Shown: positions 36,609-50,261, counted from the stretch's first letter. The stretch: 64,000 nucleotides of DNA from an uncultured Marmoricola sp. (GCF_943913695.1 NZ_CALTZE010000003.1:1-64000), one strand, 5' to 3'. The notes: a model not told the origin generated them from the letters alone. Made by a program: numbers and translations.

Positions 36609-38033
36609 CTACACGGTGTCGTCCCCGCTCCGCACCCTGCAGGTCATGGCGCACCTGGCGCTCGCCGCGGACTGGTCGCAGCGTGCTGCCGAGTGCGGTG
36701 CCCTCACTCCCTGTGGTGGAAGGTGACCTTGCCGCCGGGCAGGTGTGACGTCGTAGGCGGGGTCGTGGATGCGGCGGTGGTGGTGGCCGCACAGCAGCCG
36801 ACCGTTGGCCAGGTCGGTGGGGCCGCCGGTCGACCAGGGTTGGTCGTGGTGGGCGTGGCACATCGCGGCGGGTGCATCACACCCGTCGGCAGTGCATCCG
36901 CCCTGGGTCTGGGCCAGGGCGAGGCGTTGGGCCTTGGTGAAGAGGCGCTTGGCGTGGCCCTGGTCGAGGATCTCCGACTTCGCGCCGAGCACGGCGGGGA
37001 TGACCCGGTGCCGGGCGGCCAGGCGGCGGGCCTGGCCTGCGGAGATCCGGTGGCCGGTGTCCAGCGTCGCGACCCCGGCGGCGGTGAGTCTGGCCAGCAG
37101 GTCATCCAGGGTCATGGTGACCACCACGGTCGCGTCACCACCGCCGGCGGTGGGCAGCCCGCGGCGGTCCAGGGCCTCGATCAGCTCGCAGAACGCCTCC
37201 CCGCGGCGTACGGCGTAGGGCCGCTGCCGCGCCGGCGGCGTCCCCGCCTCGACCGGCTCCTCGGCGTGGTCGGTCTGGTCGGTCTGGTGGGTCGCAGTCT
37301 CGCCGGTGGACCGCGCGGGTGACATCAGCGCGCGCAAGGCTTTGGCGAGCATCGCGCCGTGGAGCTTGCCGATCCGGAACCGCCCGTGGCAGATGCCCTG
37401 GTCGTCCTCGCGCATCTCGAAGGACACGCGCCGCGCGGCGCGCTCCTCCTCCGCAGCCAAGGCACGGCCCTCGCGCTCCTCGGACTGCTCCGGGGCGATG
37501 ACCTCGTAGAGCCGCCTGCCCATCACCGCCAGCTCACCGGCGTCGTGCTCGGCGGCATGGTCGACCAGGAACGCCTCCGCATCGGCCAGCTGCTCGGCAC
37601 TCACCGTCTCGGGGCCGGTGGTGGGCAGCGCCTCCAGCGCCCGGATGATCACGCGGGCCTGGTCGATGTTGAGCGACCCAGCCGCCAGCGCCGCAGCGGC
37701 CACCGGGTAGCGGGCGTCCAGCGCGGTGGCGAGCTGCAGGTCGGCGCGGGTGCGGGGACGGCGCTGCTGGGTCTGCCGGGCCAGCCAGTCTGCGGCCGTG
37801 CGATCCCCCTCGGCGGTGCAGTCGCCGGCGCGCTCGGCCTCGACCAGCAGCTCCAGGCGCAGCGACTCGACCTGGGCCTGCAACGCGGTGAGGTCCAGCA
37901 GTGCCTGCTGCTTCTCGGTCGCGGTCATCGACCACAACGAACGTGACTCACGCGCCTGCTCGACATCGCGACGCGCACGCGTAGCGAAGTCGGTGACCGG
38001 GTGGGTCACGCACTCGCCGCTCGTTGTCTCCAT
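36609..38033 (-). pseudogene. DUF222 / HNH endonuclease (13E12 family), frameshifted C-terminus
   Basis: A 474-aa product as it reads now: helical DUF222 region (about 50-330) followed by an HNH nuclease motif (CTADGCD, CHAHHDQPW, LLCGHHHRRIH). These proteins are multicopy and variable in actinobacteria (REP13E12 type). After HDPAYDVT the frame yields an aberrant Arg-rich tail of ~48 residues. The +1 frame instead reads LPGGKVTFHHRE and stops at 36704, which is the normal family ending. The break lies at about 36739-36750. The nuclease motif itself is intact, so activity may remain; pseudogene status is therefore uncertain. Confidence 0.75.
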
Positions 38034-38191
38034 GCCCCTATCCCAGCACCGGGCACCGACAGTTCCTGCAGGTCAGAGGCGGTTTTGACCACCATCCGGA
38101 CACGGCGTTCCGGGCCCTTCGTGGCTCGCTTCGCTCGCACCTCAGGGAGCGGCGTGGAGGAGTCACGCCCCCACAGCGCCGGGGTGGCGGG

Positions 38192-39019
38192 TCAGCTCGA
38201 GGAGGCCTCGGGGACCCAGCACCAGCCGTAGCGCTGGCCGGCGTCCCACTGGGCGCGGGTGGGCCACTCGAACGCCCAGGTGAGCTCGAGCGAGCCGCCG
38301 GAGGCCTCGGAGGCGACGTCCTGGCAGGTGGAGTCGGCCGCGGTGGTGAGGTCGTCGGCCAGGAAGCGGCCGTCGGCGGGGAGGTCGACGACGTCGACGG
38401 CCCGCCAGCTGTGGCGCTGGCCGCAGGCGACGCGCTGGAAGCCGCCTGCGGCGGGGGAGGCCGTGCCGCAGGTGCCGTAGGTGTCGAGCGCGCCGTCACG
38501 GTCGAGCAGTCCGCGGGTGCGCGCGGGCAGCTCCAGCAGCCGGTCGTCGGAGCCGACGGCGACCAGGTCGCAGCGCACCCAGTCGGCGCCCAGCTCCAGC
38601 TCCTCGGCCGACGGGGCGAACCACACCACCTGCAGGCGCGAGAGGCGCTGGGTGCGCTGGTCGCCGCCTGCCCACGACAGCAGGTCGGGGGAGCAGGTGC
38701 GAGCGAGCCGCTGCGTGGCGGCGGGGGAGTCGACGCTGAGCAGGTGGCCGTCGTCGAGCAGGTCGAGGGGGGCGACCCGGACGGTGACCGAGGTGCTGCG
38801 GCGTCCGCAGGGCACCTGCGCCTCGACGTCGGCCACGGGCTGGGCGGCCTCGTCGAGGGAGAGCCGGTGACACTCGCCGACCTCCGGGGGCGGCGCCGGG
38901 GTGGCCTGCTCGGTCGGCGAGGCCGACCCCGAGGCCGCAGGGGTCTCGGCGTCGCCGGCGCCACCGGAGCAGCCGGCGAGCAGCAGCAGGAGGGTGGCCA
39001 ACCCGGCGAGGCGCCTCAC
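38192..39019 (-). CDS. Septum-formation family lipoprotein (second of a pair)
   Basis: A 275-aa predicted lipoprotein with lipobox LAGC (Cys17). The exported part has repeated short units with paired Cys and Trp (VPCGRRSTSV, VACGQRHSWRAV, GQRYGWCWVPE), typical of the Septum_form domain family in actinobacteria, named for septation although the role is poorly defined. The GTG overlaps the upstream paralogue (GTGA). Probably co-transcribed and matured by LspA. Confidence 0.78.
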   Translation of the reverse strand: MRRLAGLATLLLLLAGCSGGAGDAETPAASGSASPTEQATPAPPPEVGECHRLSLDEAAQPVADVEAQVPCGRRSTSVTVRVAPLDLLDDGHLLSVDSPAATQRLARTCSPDLLSWAGGDQRTQRLSRLQVVWFAPSAEELELGADWVRCDLVAVGSDDRLLELPARTRGLLDRDGALDTYGTCGTASPAAGGFQRVACGQRHSWRAVDVVDLPADGRFLADDLTTAADSTCQDVASEASGGSLELTWAFEWPTRAQWDAGQRYGWCWVPEASSS

Positions 39020-39813
39020 GGCTGCTTCGCCCAGCAGATCGAGCGGCGGTTGCCGGCCTGCCACTCGGCCTCGCGAAACCACGTGTAGCCGAACTCGTAC
39101 TCCGGCGGGTAGTTCAGCCAGGCCACGACCGAGTCGGAGCAGAAGTCGCGGGTGCGCACCTGCACGTCGCGGTCGCCGGGGTAGGGGTCGTCGGGGCCGC
39201 CGAGCTTGATCGTCGTCACTGCTCGCCAGTCGTGCTCGGTCGAGCACGGCACCTTCTCGGAGCCCGCCACGGTCTCGCCGCGAGCGCAGGTGAGCCACTC
39301 CAGCGGAGGCTCGGCCCGGAACAGGCCCCGGGCCGACTCGGGCAGGGCGCGATAGTCGGCGGCGTCGGCGGGGCCGCCGACGGCGTCGCAGCGATACCAG
39401 CGCCTGCCCTCGTCCCAGGCCGCCTCGGACGGGCGGAACCACGCCCAGCTGAGCTGGATGCGCATCGCCAGGCTCTCGTCGACCCCCAGGAAGCGCTCGA
39501 AGGCCCGCTGGCAGCGCGGGTAGACCCACCGGCCGAGCGCCGGGTCGTCGCGGTCCTGCCCCAGCGACTCCGGCAGGGTGCCCACGGCGAAGGTCTCGGC
39601 CGAGTGCGGCTCGGAGCAGTCGACGGGGTCGCCGGTGTGGCTCGGCTCGGCCACCGCTGCGGCGTCGAGCAGGTAGCAGCTGCCGACGGCGGGCGGGTCC
39701 TCCGCGGCGGCGGGCTCGGCAGGCCCCAGGGGAGCCGAGGAGCAGGCGGCCGTCAGGCCGAGCAGCACGGCGCCGAGCGCGGCCGTGACCAGACGGGAAG
39801 GCAAGGCAGGCAC
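39016..39813 (-). CDS. Septum-formation family lipoprotein (first of a pair)
   Basis: A 265-aa predicted lipoprotein (TAAC lipobox, Cys24) related in pattern to the gene after it: VDCSEPHSAETFAVG, VPCSTEHDWRAVTTI, and a closing GNRRSICWAKQP that mirrors the C terminus of its neighbour. The Cys-x-x-x-His motif repeated in both suggests a metal-binding or disulfide-stabilised repeat. The GTG at 39813 follows GGGAGGG; TACCAT (minus strand, 39852-39847) is a plausible -10. Confidence 0.8.
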   Translation of the reverse strand: MPALPSRLVTAALGAVLLGLTAACSSAPLGPAEPAAAEDPPAVGSCYLLDAAAVAEPSHTGDPVDCSEPHSAETFAVGTLPESLGQDRDDPALGRWVYPRCQRAFERFLGVDESLAMRIQLSWAWFRPSEAAWDEGRRWYRCDAVGGPADAADYRALPESARGLFRAEPPLEWLTCARGETVAGSEKVPCSTEHDWRAVTTIKLGGPDDPYPGDRDVQVRTRDFCSDSVVAWLNYPPEYEFGYTWFREAEWQAGNRRSICWAKQP

Positions 39814-40071
39814 GTCCCTCCCGAACAGCCGGTGAGCAGTGCGGTGATGGTACGCCGGGCCACCGGCGGCGCTCACCCTTCTAGACCACGCGTCGCGTCG
39901 GTCCTCTCGTGATCCTCGGCTGAGCCCCCCGGCCACTACGCTCGGACGTGACGACGGTCTCGGACGCCGGTGGTTCCCATGACGTTTGTCCCCGGGATCT
40001 CTGGGGAGGCTCGAGGCCGCCGTACCCCCATGGCACACACCTCGTCAGACCCAGGCAGGTTGGACACTTCG

Positions 40072-41517
40072 ATGGAACTGCTCTCCGGCGCCTCGGACTC
40101 GACGGCCGACCCGGTCGTCGAGGTCCGTCGGCTTCGGCGCCAGCTACGTCGTGAGCAGGCACGCCGGCTGGCGGCCGAGACCATGAGCGAGCGGGCGACC
40201 GCCGACCTCTACCACTCGGTGCGCGAGCTGCGCTCGGCGCAGGCCGAGCTCTTCGAGCGCACCGACCAGGAGCGGGTCGTCCACGAGCTCAGCCGGGCGC
40301 TGCGCCAGGACCTCGACTCCGCCCAGCTGGTCAACCGCGCCGCCGAGTCGGTGGGGCAGGCGACCCAGGTCGACCGCTGCGACGTGCTCCTCGTCGACGC
40401 CGAGCGCTTCGCCGCGCTGCACGGCTCGTGGAGCGCCGGGCCCGCAGCCGAGGCGCTGCCGCGGCCCGACTCCTTCGTCGACCTGCCCGAGGCGCTGACA
40501 ACGCTGCTGCTCGAGACCGCCCCGCAGCTCGAGGCGCTCCAGGTCGCCGACCTCGACCGCGACCCGCGGCTGGAGCAGGAGAGCCGGGCGGCGATCCGGG
40601 CGGCGCTCGGTGTCGCGGCGCTGCTGGCCGTCCCGGTCGCGGTGGGCGACGAGATCGTCGGGTGGCTGCTGCTCTCCTCGATCCGCCCCCGCACCTGGCA
40701 GCCGCGCGAGATCGCGATCTGCGAGGGCGTCTCCCACGACCTGGTGGCCTCGCTGGTGCAGGTGCACGTCTTCGAGCAGCAGCGCGAGTCCGTACGCCGC
40801 CTCGAGGAGCTCGACCGCGCCAAGGACGTCTTCATCTCGACGGTCTCCCACGAGCTGCGCACCCCTCTGACCAGCATCGTCGGCTACCTGGAGCTGATGG
40901 CCGAGGGCGGCATGGGCGAGATCTCCGAGGAGGTCGGCCAGGGCGTCGCCATCATCGGTCGCAACGTCGACCGGCTGCGGCTGCTCGTCGAGGACCTGCT
41001 CGCGCTCTCGGCCTACGACGCGGAGCAGGTCCGGCTCGACCTGCGACCGGTCGACCTGCTCGGCCTGGTCGCCGACTGCCAGCAGACCCTGGCGCCCCTG
41101 ACCGCGGCCAAGGACCTCGAGCTGGTCGTGGTCAGCGAGGGCGAGGTGCCGCGCGTGATCGCCGACCGCAACCAGCTCGAGCGTGCGCTGCTCAACCTGC
41201 TCACCAACGCCGTGAAGTTCAGCGGCGACGGGAGCACCGTCACCGTGCGGGTCAGCTGTGGCGGCGACGAGGTGGTGCTGCGCGTCATCGACGAGGGCAT
41301 CGGCATCCCCGCGGAGGAGCAGAGCCGGCTGTTCACGCGCTTCTTCCGCTCCTCGCTGTCGACCGCCGACGAGATCCAGGGCACCGGGCTCGGGCTGGCG
41401 CTGGTGCAGGCGATCGTGGAGTGGCACGGCGGCACGGTCGAGGTCGACTCGGAGGTGGGCCGGGGGACCACGATGACGGTCCGGCTGCCGCACCACGACG
41501 ACCTGGGCACCTGTTAG
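40072..41517 (+). CDS. Cytoplasmic GAF-domain sensor histidine kinase
   Basis: A soluble histidine kinase. From ATG 40072 it is 481 aa: N-terminal coiled coil (~15-65), GAF domain (~75-235), HisKA with phospho-acceptor His260 (STVSHELRTPLTS) and an HATPase_c domain with the N box (NLLTNAVKFS), DEGIGIP and GTGLGLAL. No membrane helix is seen. GTG 39970 or ATG 40030 are alternative starts in frame and none has a strong SD. No response regulator is adjacent. The stop TAG is shared with the -10 of the leuA leader. Confidence 0.88.
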   Translation: MELLSGASDSTADPVVEVRRLRRQLRREQARRLAAETMSERATADLYHSVRELRSAQAELFERTDQERVVHELSRALRQDLDSAQLVNRAAESVGQATQVDRCDVLLVDAERFAALHGSWSAGPAAEALPRPDSFVDLPEALTTLLLETAPQLEALQVADLDRDPRLEQESRAAIRAALGVAALLAVPVAVGDEIVGWLLLSSIRPRTWQPREIAICEGVSHDLVASLVQVHVFEQQRESVRRLEELDRAKDVFISTVSHELRTPLTSIVGYLELMAEGGMGEISEEVGQGVAIIGRNVDRLRLLVEDLLALSAYDAEQVRLDLRPVDLLGLVADCQQTLAPLTAAKDLELVVVSEGEVPRVIADRNQLERALLNLLTNAVKFSGDGSTVTVRVSCGGDEVVLRVIDEGIGIPAEEQSRLFTRFFRSSLSTADEIQGTGLGLALVQAIVEWHGGTVEVDSEVGRGTTMTVRLPHHDDLGTC

Positions 41518-41520
41518 GGT
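41515..41520 (+). promoter_or_regulatory. -10 box of leuA leader transcript
   Basis: TAGGGT overlaps the TAG stop of the upstream kinase and ends 7 nt before the GTG of the leader peptide. This leader is itself translated from a leaderless start. Confidence 0.6.
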
Positions 41521-41527
41521 CGGTGCC

Positions 41528-41559
41528 GTGCTCAGCGCGCGCCTCCTCCTCCTTGGCTG

Positions 41560-41575
<16 letters not shown>
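41528..41575 (+). CDS. leuL: leuA leader peptide (attenuator)
   Basis: A 15-residue ORF reads V-L-S-A-R-L-L-L-L-G-C-R-S-G-S. It includes four consecutive Leu codons (CTC CTC CTC CTT at 41543-41554) and a fifth at position 2. It lies 76 nt before leuA. When Leu-tRNA is scarce the ribosome would stall on these codons and change the fold of the RNA after them. Leu-rich leaders before leuA are well known in actinobacteria. Confidence 0.85.
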
Positions 41576-45806
<4,231 letters not shown>

Positions 45807-45908
45807 GGGTCCCATTCTGTGCGCACCCCCCGCCGAGACCTGCCGAGAAGGACAAATACCCCCGGAGGGCTATACCAGTCTGCCACGCTGCGGGGCCGGT
45901 GACGTGTC

Positions 45909-46769
45909 ATGGTGTCGCCCATGGGTCTCGTCTCCGAGCGGATCGGGCAGCTCTTCCACGACGGTCATCGCCTCGAGTTCACCGAGTACGGCGGGGGCGA
46001 GCGCTGGGTGGTGCTGCTGCACGGCCAGCTGATGCCGCGGCGGATGCACCAGCCGCTGGCCCGGGCGCTGGCGGCGCAGGGGGCCCACGTGGTCACCCTC
46101 GACCTGCTGGGCCACGGTCGCTCGGACCGGCCCGAGGACCCGCTGCTCTACTCGATGACCGCCTTCGCCGAGCAGGTCGTGGCGCTGCTCGACGAACTGG
46201 GCGCCCAGGAGGCGGTGGTGGGTGGCACCTCCCTGGGTGCCAACGTCTCGCTGGAGGTCGCGGTGCTCGCCCCCGAGCGGGTGCGTGGGCTGCTGTGCGA
46301 GATGCCGGTGCTCGACAACGCCCTGGAGGCGGGGATCCTCGCCTTCGCCCCGCTGCTCTTCTGGTCGCGCTTCGTGCCGGTGACCGTGCGCACCGTGCGG
46401 GCCGTGACCCGCGCCGTACCCCGGGGAGTGGTGCCGTTCTGGGCCGGGATCGCGCTCGACACCTGCGACCAGCGCCCCGCCGCGATGGCCGCGGCGATCC
46501 ACGGCATCCTCTTCGGGCGGATCGCGCCCTCCTCGCGGATGCGCCGGCGCATCGAGGCTCCTGCTCTGGTGGTGGGTCACCCGAGCGACCCGATCCACCC
46601 GGCGGCCGACGCCGCGATGCTGGCCGAGGAGATGCCGCACGCGGAGTTCGTGGAGGCCCGCTCGATCCTGGAGTGGCGGGCCCGTCCGGAGCGGCTCGAC
46701 GCCCTGGCCTCCGACTTCGTCTCGCGCTGCTTCGCGAGCGCGCCGCTGGCGGCGGGGGAGACCGGCTAG
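45909..46769 (+). CDS. Alpha/beta hydrolase
   Basis: A 286-aa alpha/beta-hydrolase. The nucleophile elbow GTSLGAN (Ser near 100), the oxyanion HGQLMPRR and a late Asp and His are seen. The substrate is unknown. Conserved neighbourhood with recO and leuA is common in this phylum, but a functional link is unclear. ATG 45921 is an alternative start 4 codons later. It ends 28 bp before recO. Confidence 0.85.
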   Translation: MVSPMGLVSERIGQLFHDGHRLEFTEYGGGERWVVLLHGQLMPRRMHQPLARALAAQGAHVVTLDLLGHGRSDRPEDPLLYSMTAFAEQVVALLDELGAQEAVVGGTSLGANVSLEVAVLAPERVRGLLCEMPVLDNALEAGILAFAPLLFWSRFVPVTVRTVRAVTRAVPRGVVPFWAGIALDTCDQRPAAMAAAIHGILFGRIAPSSRMRRRIEAPALVVGHPSDPIHPAADAAMLAEEMPHAEFVEARSILEWRARPERLDALASDFVSRCFASAPLAAGETG

Positions 46770-46797
46770 GGGGACGGCCAGGGGGGACAATGGCCCG

Positions 46798-47520
46798 GTG
46801 CCGGTCTACAGCGACGAAGCGGTGGTGCTCCGCACCCACAAGCTCGCCGAGGCCGACCGCATCATCACCTTGCTGACCCGCGAGCACGGTGTCGTGCGGG
46901 CGGTCGCGCGCGGGGTGCGTCGTACGTCCTCCAAGTTCGGGTCGCGGCTGGAGCCCTTCACCCACGTCGACCTCCAGCTCGCGACCGGTCGCAACCTCGA
47001 CACCGTCACGCAGGCCGAGACGCGGGCGCCCTTCGGCTCGGTGATCGCCGCCGACTACGACCGCTACACCGCGGCGAGCGTGATGCTCGAGACCGCCGAG
47101 CGGCTGGTCTCCGAGGAGCGCGAGCCGTCGGTGCAGCAGTACCTCCTGCTCGTCGGGGCGCTGCGCGCGATGGTGGCGGGCGAGCACCTGCCCGGCGACG
47201 TGCTCGACTCCTTCCTGCTGCGCTCGATGTCGGTCGCCGGCTACGCCCCGTCGTGCTGGGCCTGCGCGAGCTGCGGCCTGGAGGGCCCGCACCGCAGCTT
47301 CAACCCCGGCGCCGGCGGTGCGCTGTGTCCGCGCTGTCGGGTGCCCGGCTCGGCGAGCCCGGCCGAGGAGACCATGGCGCACCTCGGCGGCCTGCTGGCG
47401 GGCGACTGGGCGCGGGTCGACGCCGCGGAGCAGCGTCACCGGCGCGAGGCGCGCGGGCTGGTCTCGGCCTATGTCTCCTGGCACCTCGAGCGCGGCCTGC
47501 GCTCGCTCCCCCTCGTCTAG
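46798..47520 (+). CDS. recO: DNA repair protein RecO
   Basis: A recombination mediator that loads RecA with RecR. The 240-aa product has an N-terminal OB fold (YSDEAVVLRTHKLAEADRIITLLT) and a C-terminal helical domain with a four-Cys zinc site (CWACASCG and LCPRCR). GACAAT ends 6 nt before the GTG. The 3' end overlaps the minus-strand gluconokinase gene by 4 bp. Confidence 0.95.
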   Translation: MPVYSDEAVVLRTHKLAEADRIITLLTREHGVVRAVARGVRRTSSKFGSRLEPFTHVDLQLATGRNLDTVTQAETRAPFGSVIAADYDRYTAASVMLETAERLVSEEREPSVQQYLLLVGALRAMVAGEHLPGDVLDSFLLRSMSVAGYAPSCWACASCGLEGPHRSFNPGAGGALCPRCRVPGSASPAEETMAHLGGLLAGDWARVDAAEQRHRREARGLVSAYVSWHLERGLRSLPLV

Positions 47521-48083
47521 TCGCCCGAGTGTGGTGCCGGTCGCGGTGCCGATGGGGGGGCCGGCGACGTGACGGCCCGGTGCGCCTGCGCGACCACGTC
47601 GTCGAGGGCGGGCGCGACGTCGATGCGCACACCGCGCTCGTCGTCGGCGAGCGGCTCCAGGGTGGCGACCTGGCTGTCCAGCAGCGAGCTGGGCATGAAG
47701 TGGCCACGACGGCCGCCGATGCGCTTGCGCAGCACCTCGGTCTCGCCCCACAGGTGGCAGAAGAGCACGTGGTCCTCCACCCCCTCGCGCAGCACGTCGC
47801 GGTAGCTGCGCTTGAGGGCCGAGCAGGTGACCACGAGCGGGCGCTCGCGCGCGACGGCCTCGCGGATGCGCTCGGCGACGCGGGCGAGCCAGGGCCAGCG
47901 GTCCTCGTCGGTCAGGGGCGTGCCGGAGGCCATCTTCTCGACGTTGGCCTCCGGGTGCAGGTCGTCGCCCTCGACGAAGTCGGCCTGCAGCAGGTCGGCG
48001 AGCCGTTCGCCCACCGAGGTCTTGCCCGTCGCGGTGGTGCCCATGACGACCACGGCCGTGACCCGGCCCCGGCCCGCGCTCAT
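47517..48083 (-). CDS. gntK: Gluconokinase GntK
   Basis: Phosphorylates D-gluconate to 6-phosphogluconate with ATP. The 188-aa product has the P-loop GTTATGKT (15-22), EGDDLHPEANVEKM, CSALKRSYRD and the lid GRRGHFMPSSLLDSQ. The ATG overlaps gntP by ATGA, so uptake and activation are one operon. No GntR-type regulator is visible next to it. Confidence 0.95.
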   Translation of the reverse strand: MSAGRGRVTAVVVMGTTATGKTSVGERLADLLQADFVEGDDLHPEANVEKMASGTPLTDEDRWPWLARVAERIREAVARERPLVVTCSALKRSYRDVLREGVEDHVLFCHLWGETEVLRKRIGGRRGHFMPSSLLDSQVATLEPLADDERGVRIDVAPALDDVVAQAHRAVTSPAPPSAPRPAPHSGD

Positions 48084-49456
48084 CCGAGCACCCACAGCAC
48101 GCCGGCGCAGGCGAACATGCTGAGACCCAGGGTCGTCTCCATGACCGTCCACGTGCGCAGCGTGGTGCGCTCGTCGACGCCGAAGAGCCGGCTGAAGAGC
48201 CAGAAGCCGGAGTCGTTGAAGTGCGAGAGCACGGTGGACCCGCCGGCGATGGCGAAGACGATCGCGGCCAGCTGCAGCTCGCCGAGACCGGCGGCCTGCG
48301 AGCCCACCAGCCCGGCGGTCGTGGTGAGCGCGACCGTGGCCGAGCCCTGGGCCACGCGCAGCGCGGTCGCGATCACGAAGGCCTGGACCACCAGTGGCAG
48401 TCCCAGGCCGCCCAGGGAGGTGGTGAGCGCCTCGCCGATGCCGCTGGTGCGCAGCACCCCGCCGAACATGCCGCCGGCACCGGTGATCAGGATGACCGAG
48501 CAGATCGGCGCGAGCGCGTCGTCGAGCAGGTCACGGACCTCCGCGCGGGTGCCGAGTCGCGAGGCCAGCAGCGTCAGCGCGAGCAGCAGCGAGATGAGCA
48601 GCGCGATCGGCGTGTTGCCGATCAGCAGCAGCGCGTCGACGAGGGCGGAGTCCTCGCCGATGGTGCCGGCCTCGCGCAGCGTGGTGAGCACGGTGTTGAG
48701 CGAGATCAGCAGCATCGGCGTCAGCAGCAGCGCCAGCACCAGTGCGAAGGGCGGCGGGGAGCCGCCGCGCTCGGTGCCGTCGCGCTGCCCGCCCAGCACC
48801 AGGTCGCTCAGGCCGACGTGGGTGCGCGCGGCGGCGTACCGGCTGAAGAGGTAGGAGCCGACGTACCAGCTGACTACGGCGACGGGCGTGCCCAGCAGCA
48901 CCAGCACGCCGAGGTCGGCGCCGATGGCGTTGCCCGCGGCCACCGGGCCGGGGTGGGGCGGCACGATCGCGTGCATCGCAGCGAAGGCGCCCGCCGCGGG
49001 GAGCGCGTAGGCGAGCAGCGAGCCGCCGAAGCGGCGCGCCACGGTGAGGATGATGGGCAGGAAGACGACCAGGCCCGCGTCGAAGAAGATCGGGAAGCCG
49101 AAGATCAGCGCGGCGACGCCGAGGGCCATCGGTGCGCGACGCTCGCCGAAGCGGCCGACCAGGGTGTCGGCCAGCACCTGGGCGCCGCCGGTCACCTCCA
49201 GCACCCGGCCGAGCATCACGCCCAGCGCGACGAGGAGCGCGACCGAGCCCAGGGTGGTGCTGAAGAACTCCACCATCACCACGGGCACGTCGGCCAGGGG
49301 GATCCCGGCGGCGACGCCGGTGAGCAGGCTGACGACGAGCAGGGAGAGGAAGGCGTGCACCCGTACGACCATGATCAGCACCAGCAGCAGCGCGACGGCC
49401 GCCAGGGCGATGAGCAGCATGACGGGCGTGCTGTAGGCCGGCTCCAGGGCATCCAT
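48080..49456 (-). CDS. gntP: Gluconate:H+ symporter GntP
   Basis: A 458-aa permease of the GntP family, with about 12-14 membrane segments. PIFFDAGLVVFLPII, HAIVPPHPGPVAAG and STVLSHFNDSGFWLFS are family signatures. It imports D-gluconate for GntK, feeding the pentose phosphate pathway. ATG 49456 is chosen because CACAGT ends 7 nt before it; a GTG at 49465 overlaps that box. It lies divergently, 52 bp from uppS. Confidence 0.94.
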   Translation of the reverse strand: MDALEPAYSTPVMLLIALAAVALLLVLIMVVRVHAFLSLLVVSLLTGVAAGIPLADVPVVMVEFFSTTLGSVALLVALGVMLGRVLEVTGGAQVLADTLVGRFGERRAPMALGVAALIFGFPIFFDAGLVVFLPIILTVARRFGGSLLAYALPAAGAFAAMHAIVPPHPGPVAAGNAIGADLGVLVLLGTPVAVVSWYVGSYLFSRYAAARTHVGLSDLVLGGQRDGTERGGSPPPFALVLALLLTPMLLISLNTVLTTLREAGTIGEDSALVDALLLIGNTPIALLISLLLALTLLASRLGTRAEVRDLLDDALAPICSVILITGAGGMFGGVLRTSGIGEALTTSLGGLGLPLVVQAFVIATALRVAQGSATVALTTTAGLVGSQAAGLGELQLAAIVFAIAGGSTVLSHFNDSGFWLFSRLFGVDERTTLRTWTVMETTLGLSMFACAGVLWVLG

Positions 49457-49496
49457 GTCGTGCACTGTGCCCCACGCGCCCTGATCGACCCACGTC

Positions 49497-49502
49497 TAGG
49501 GT
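49497..49502 (+). promoter_or_regulatory. -10 box for leaderless uppS transcript
   Basis: TAGGGT ends 6 nt before the uppS GTG at 49509, without an SD. Confidence 0.55.
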
Positions 49503-49508
49503 GTCGCC

Positions 49509-50261
49509 GTGCGACCGCCCTCACCCCACCCCTCCGGTGCGCGCCCGCCGGACGTCCCGGCCGACCTGGTGCCGCGCCACGTCGCGATCGTGATGGACGG
49601 CAACGGCCGCTGGGCCGCTGAGCGGGGCCTGCCCCGCACCGCCGGGCACACCGAGGGGGAGTCGTCGCTCTTCGACGTCGTCGAGGGCGCCATCGAGATC
49701 GGGGTGCAGGCGATCTCGGCCTATGCCTTCTCCACCGAGAACTGGTCGCGCAGCCCCGAGGAGGTGCGCTTCCTGATGGGCTTCAACCGCGACGTCATCC
49801 GGCGGCGTCGCGACGAGATGCACGAGCTCGGCGTGCGGGTGCGGTGGGCGGGCCGGACCCCGCGGCTGTGGCGCTCGGTCGTCAAGGAGCTCCAGGTCGC
49901 CGAGGAGCTGACCCGCGGCAACGACGTGCTCACGCTGACGATGTGCGTCAACTACGGCGGTCGCGCCGAGCTCGCCGACGCCGCCCGCGCGATCGCCCAT
50001 GACGTCGCCGACGGCCGGCTCAAGCCCGGCAAGGTCGACGAGCGCGCCTTCGCGCGCTACCTCTACGTGCCCGAGCTGGCCGACGCCGACCTGGTCTGGC
50101 GGACCTCGGGGGAGCAGCGGCTCTCCAACTTCATGCTGTGGCAGGCGGCCTACAGCGAGCTGGTCTTCACCGACGTGCTCTGGCCCGACGTCGACCGACG
50201 CCACCTGTGGGCCGCGATCGAGGAGTACGCCGGCCGCAGCCGTCGCTACGGCTCGGCCTAG
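49509..50261 (+). CDS. uppS: Polyprenyl (di-trans,poly-cis) diphosphate synthase UppS
   Basis: A cis-prenyltransferase making the long polyprenyl carrier for lipid I/II, the substrate of MraY in this same window. The 250-aa product has IVMDGNGRWA (Asp30), the SLFDVVEGAIE and SAYAFSTENWSR motifs and the closing RTSGEQRLSNFM. Actinobacteria often have two such enzymes with different chain lengths; which one this is cannot be told. Confidence 0.94.
   Translation: MRPPSPHPSGARPPDVPADLVPRHVAIVMDGNGRWAAERGLPRTAGHTEGESSLFDVVEGAIEIGVQAISAYAFSTENWSRSPEEVRFLMGFNRDVIRRRRDEMHELGVRVRWAGRTPRLWRSVVKELQVAEELTRGNDVLTLTMCVNYGGRAELADAARAIAHDVADGRLKPGKVDERAFARYLYVPELADADLVWRTSGEQRLSNFMLWQAAYSELVFTDVLWPDVDRRHLWAAIEEYAGRSRRYGSA

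Noticed and set aside
36609..38033. DUF222-HNH gene as an intron- or phage-encoded homing endonuclease
   Set aside because: No split host gene, intron fold or phage genes lie nearby. The DUF222 domain points to the 13E12 repeat family instead.
39948..40154. Small ORF with TACGCT just upstream of its GTG, before the GAF kinase
   Set aside because: The 68-residue product is out of frame with the kinase, has no motif and overlaps the kinase coding region. More likely the hexamer serves the kinase transcript.
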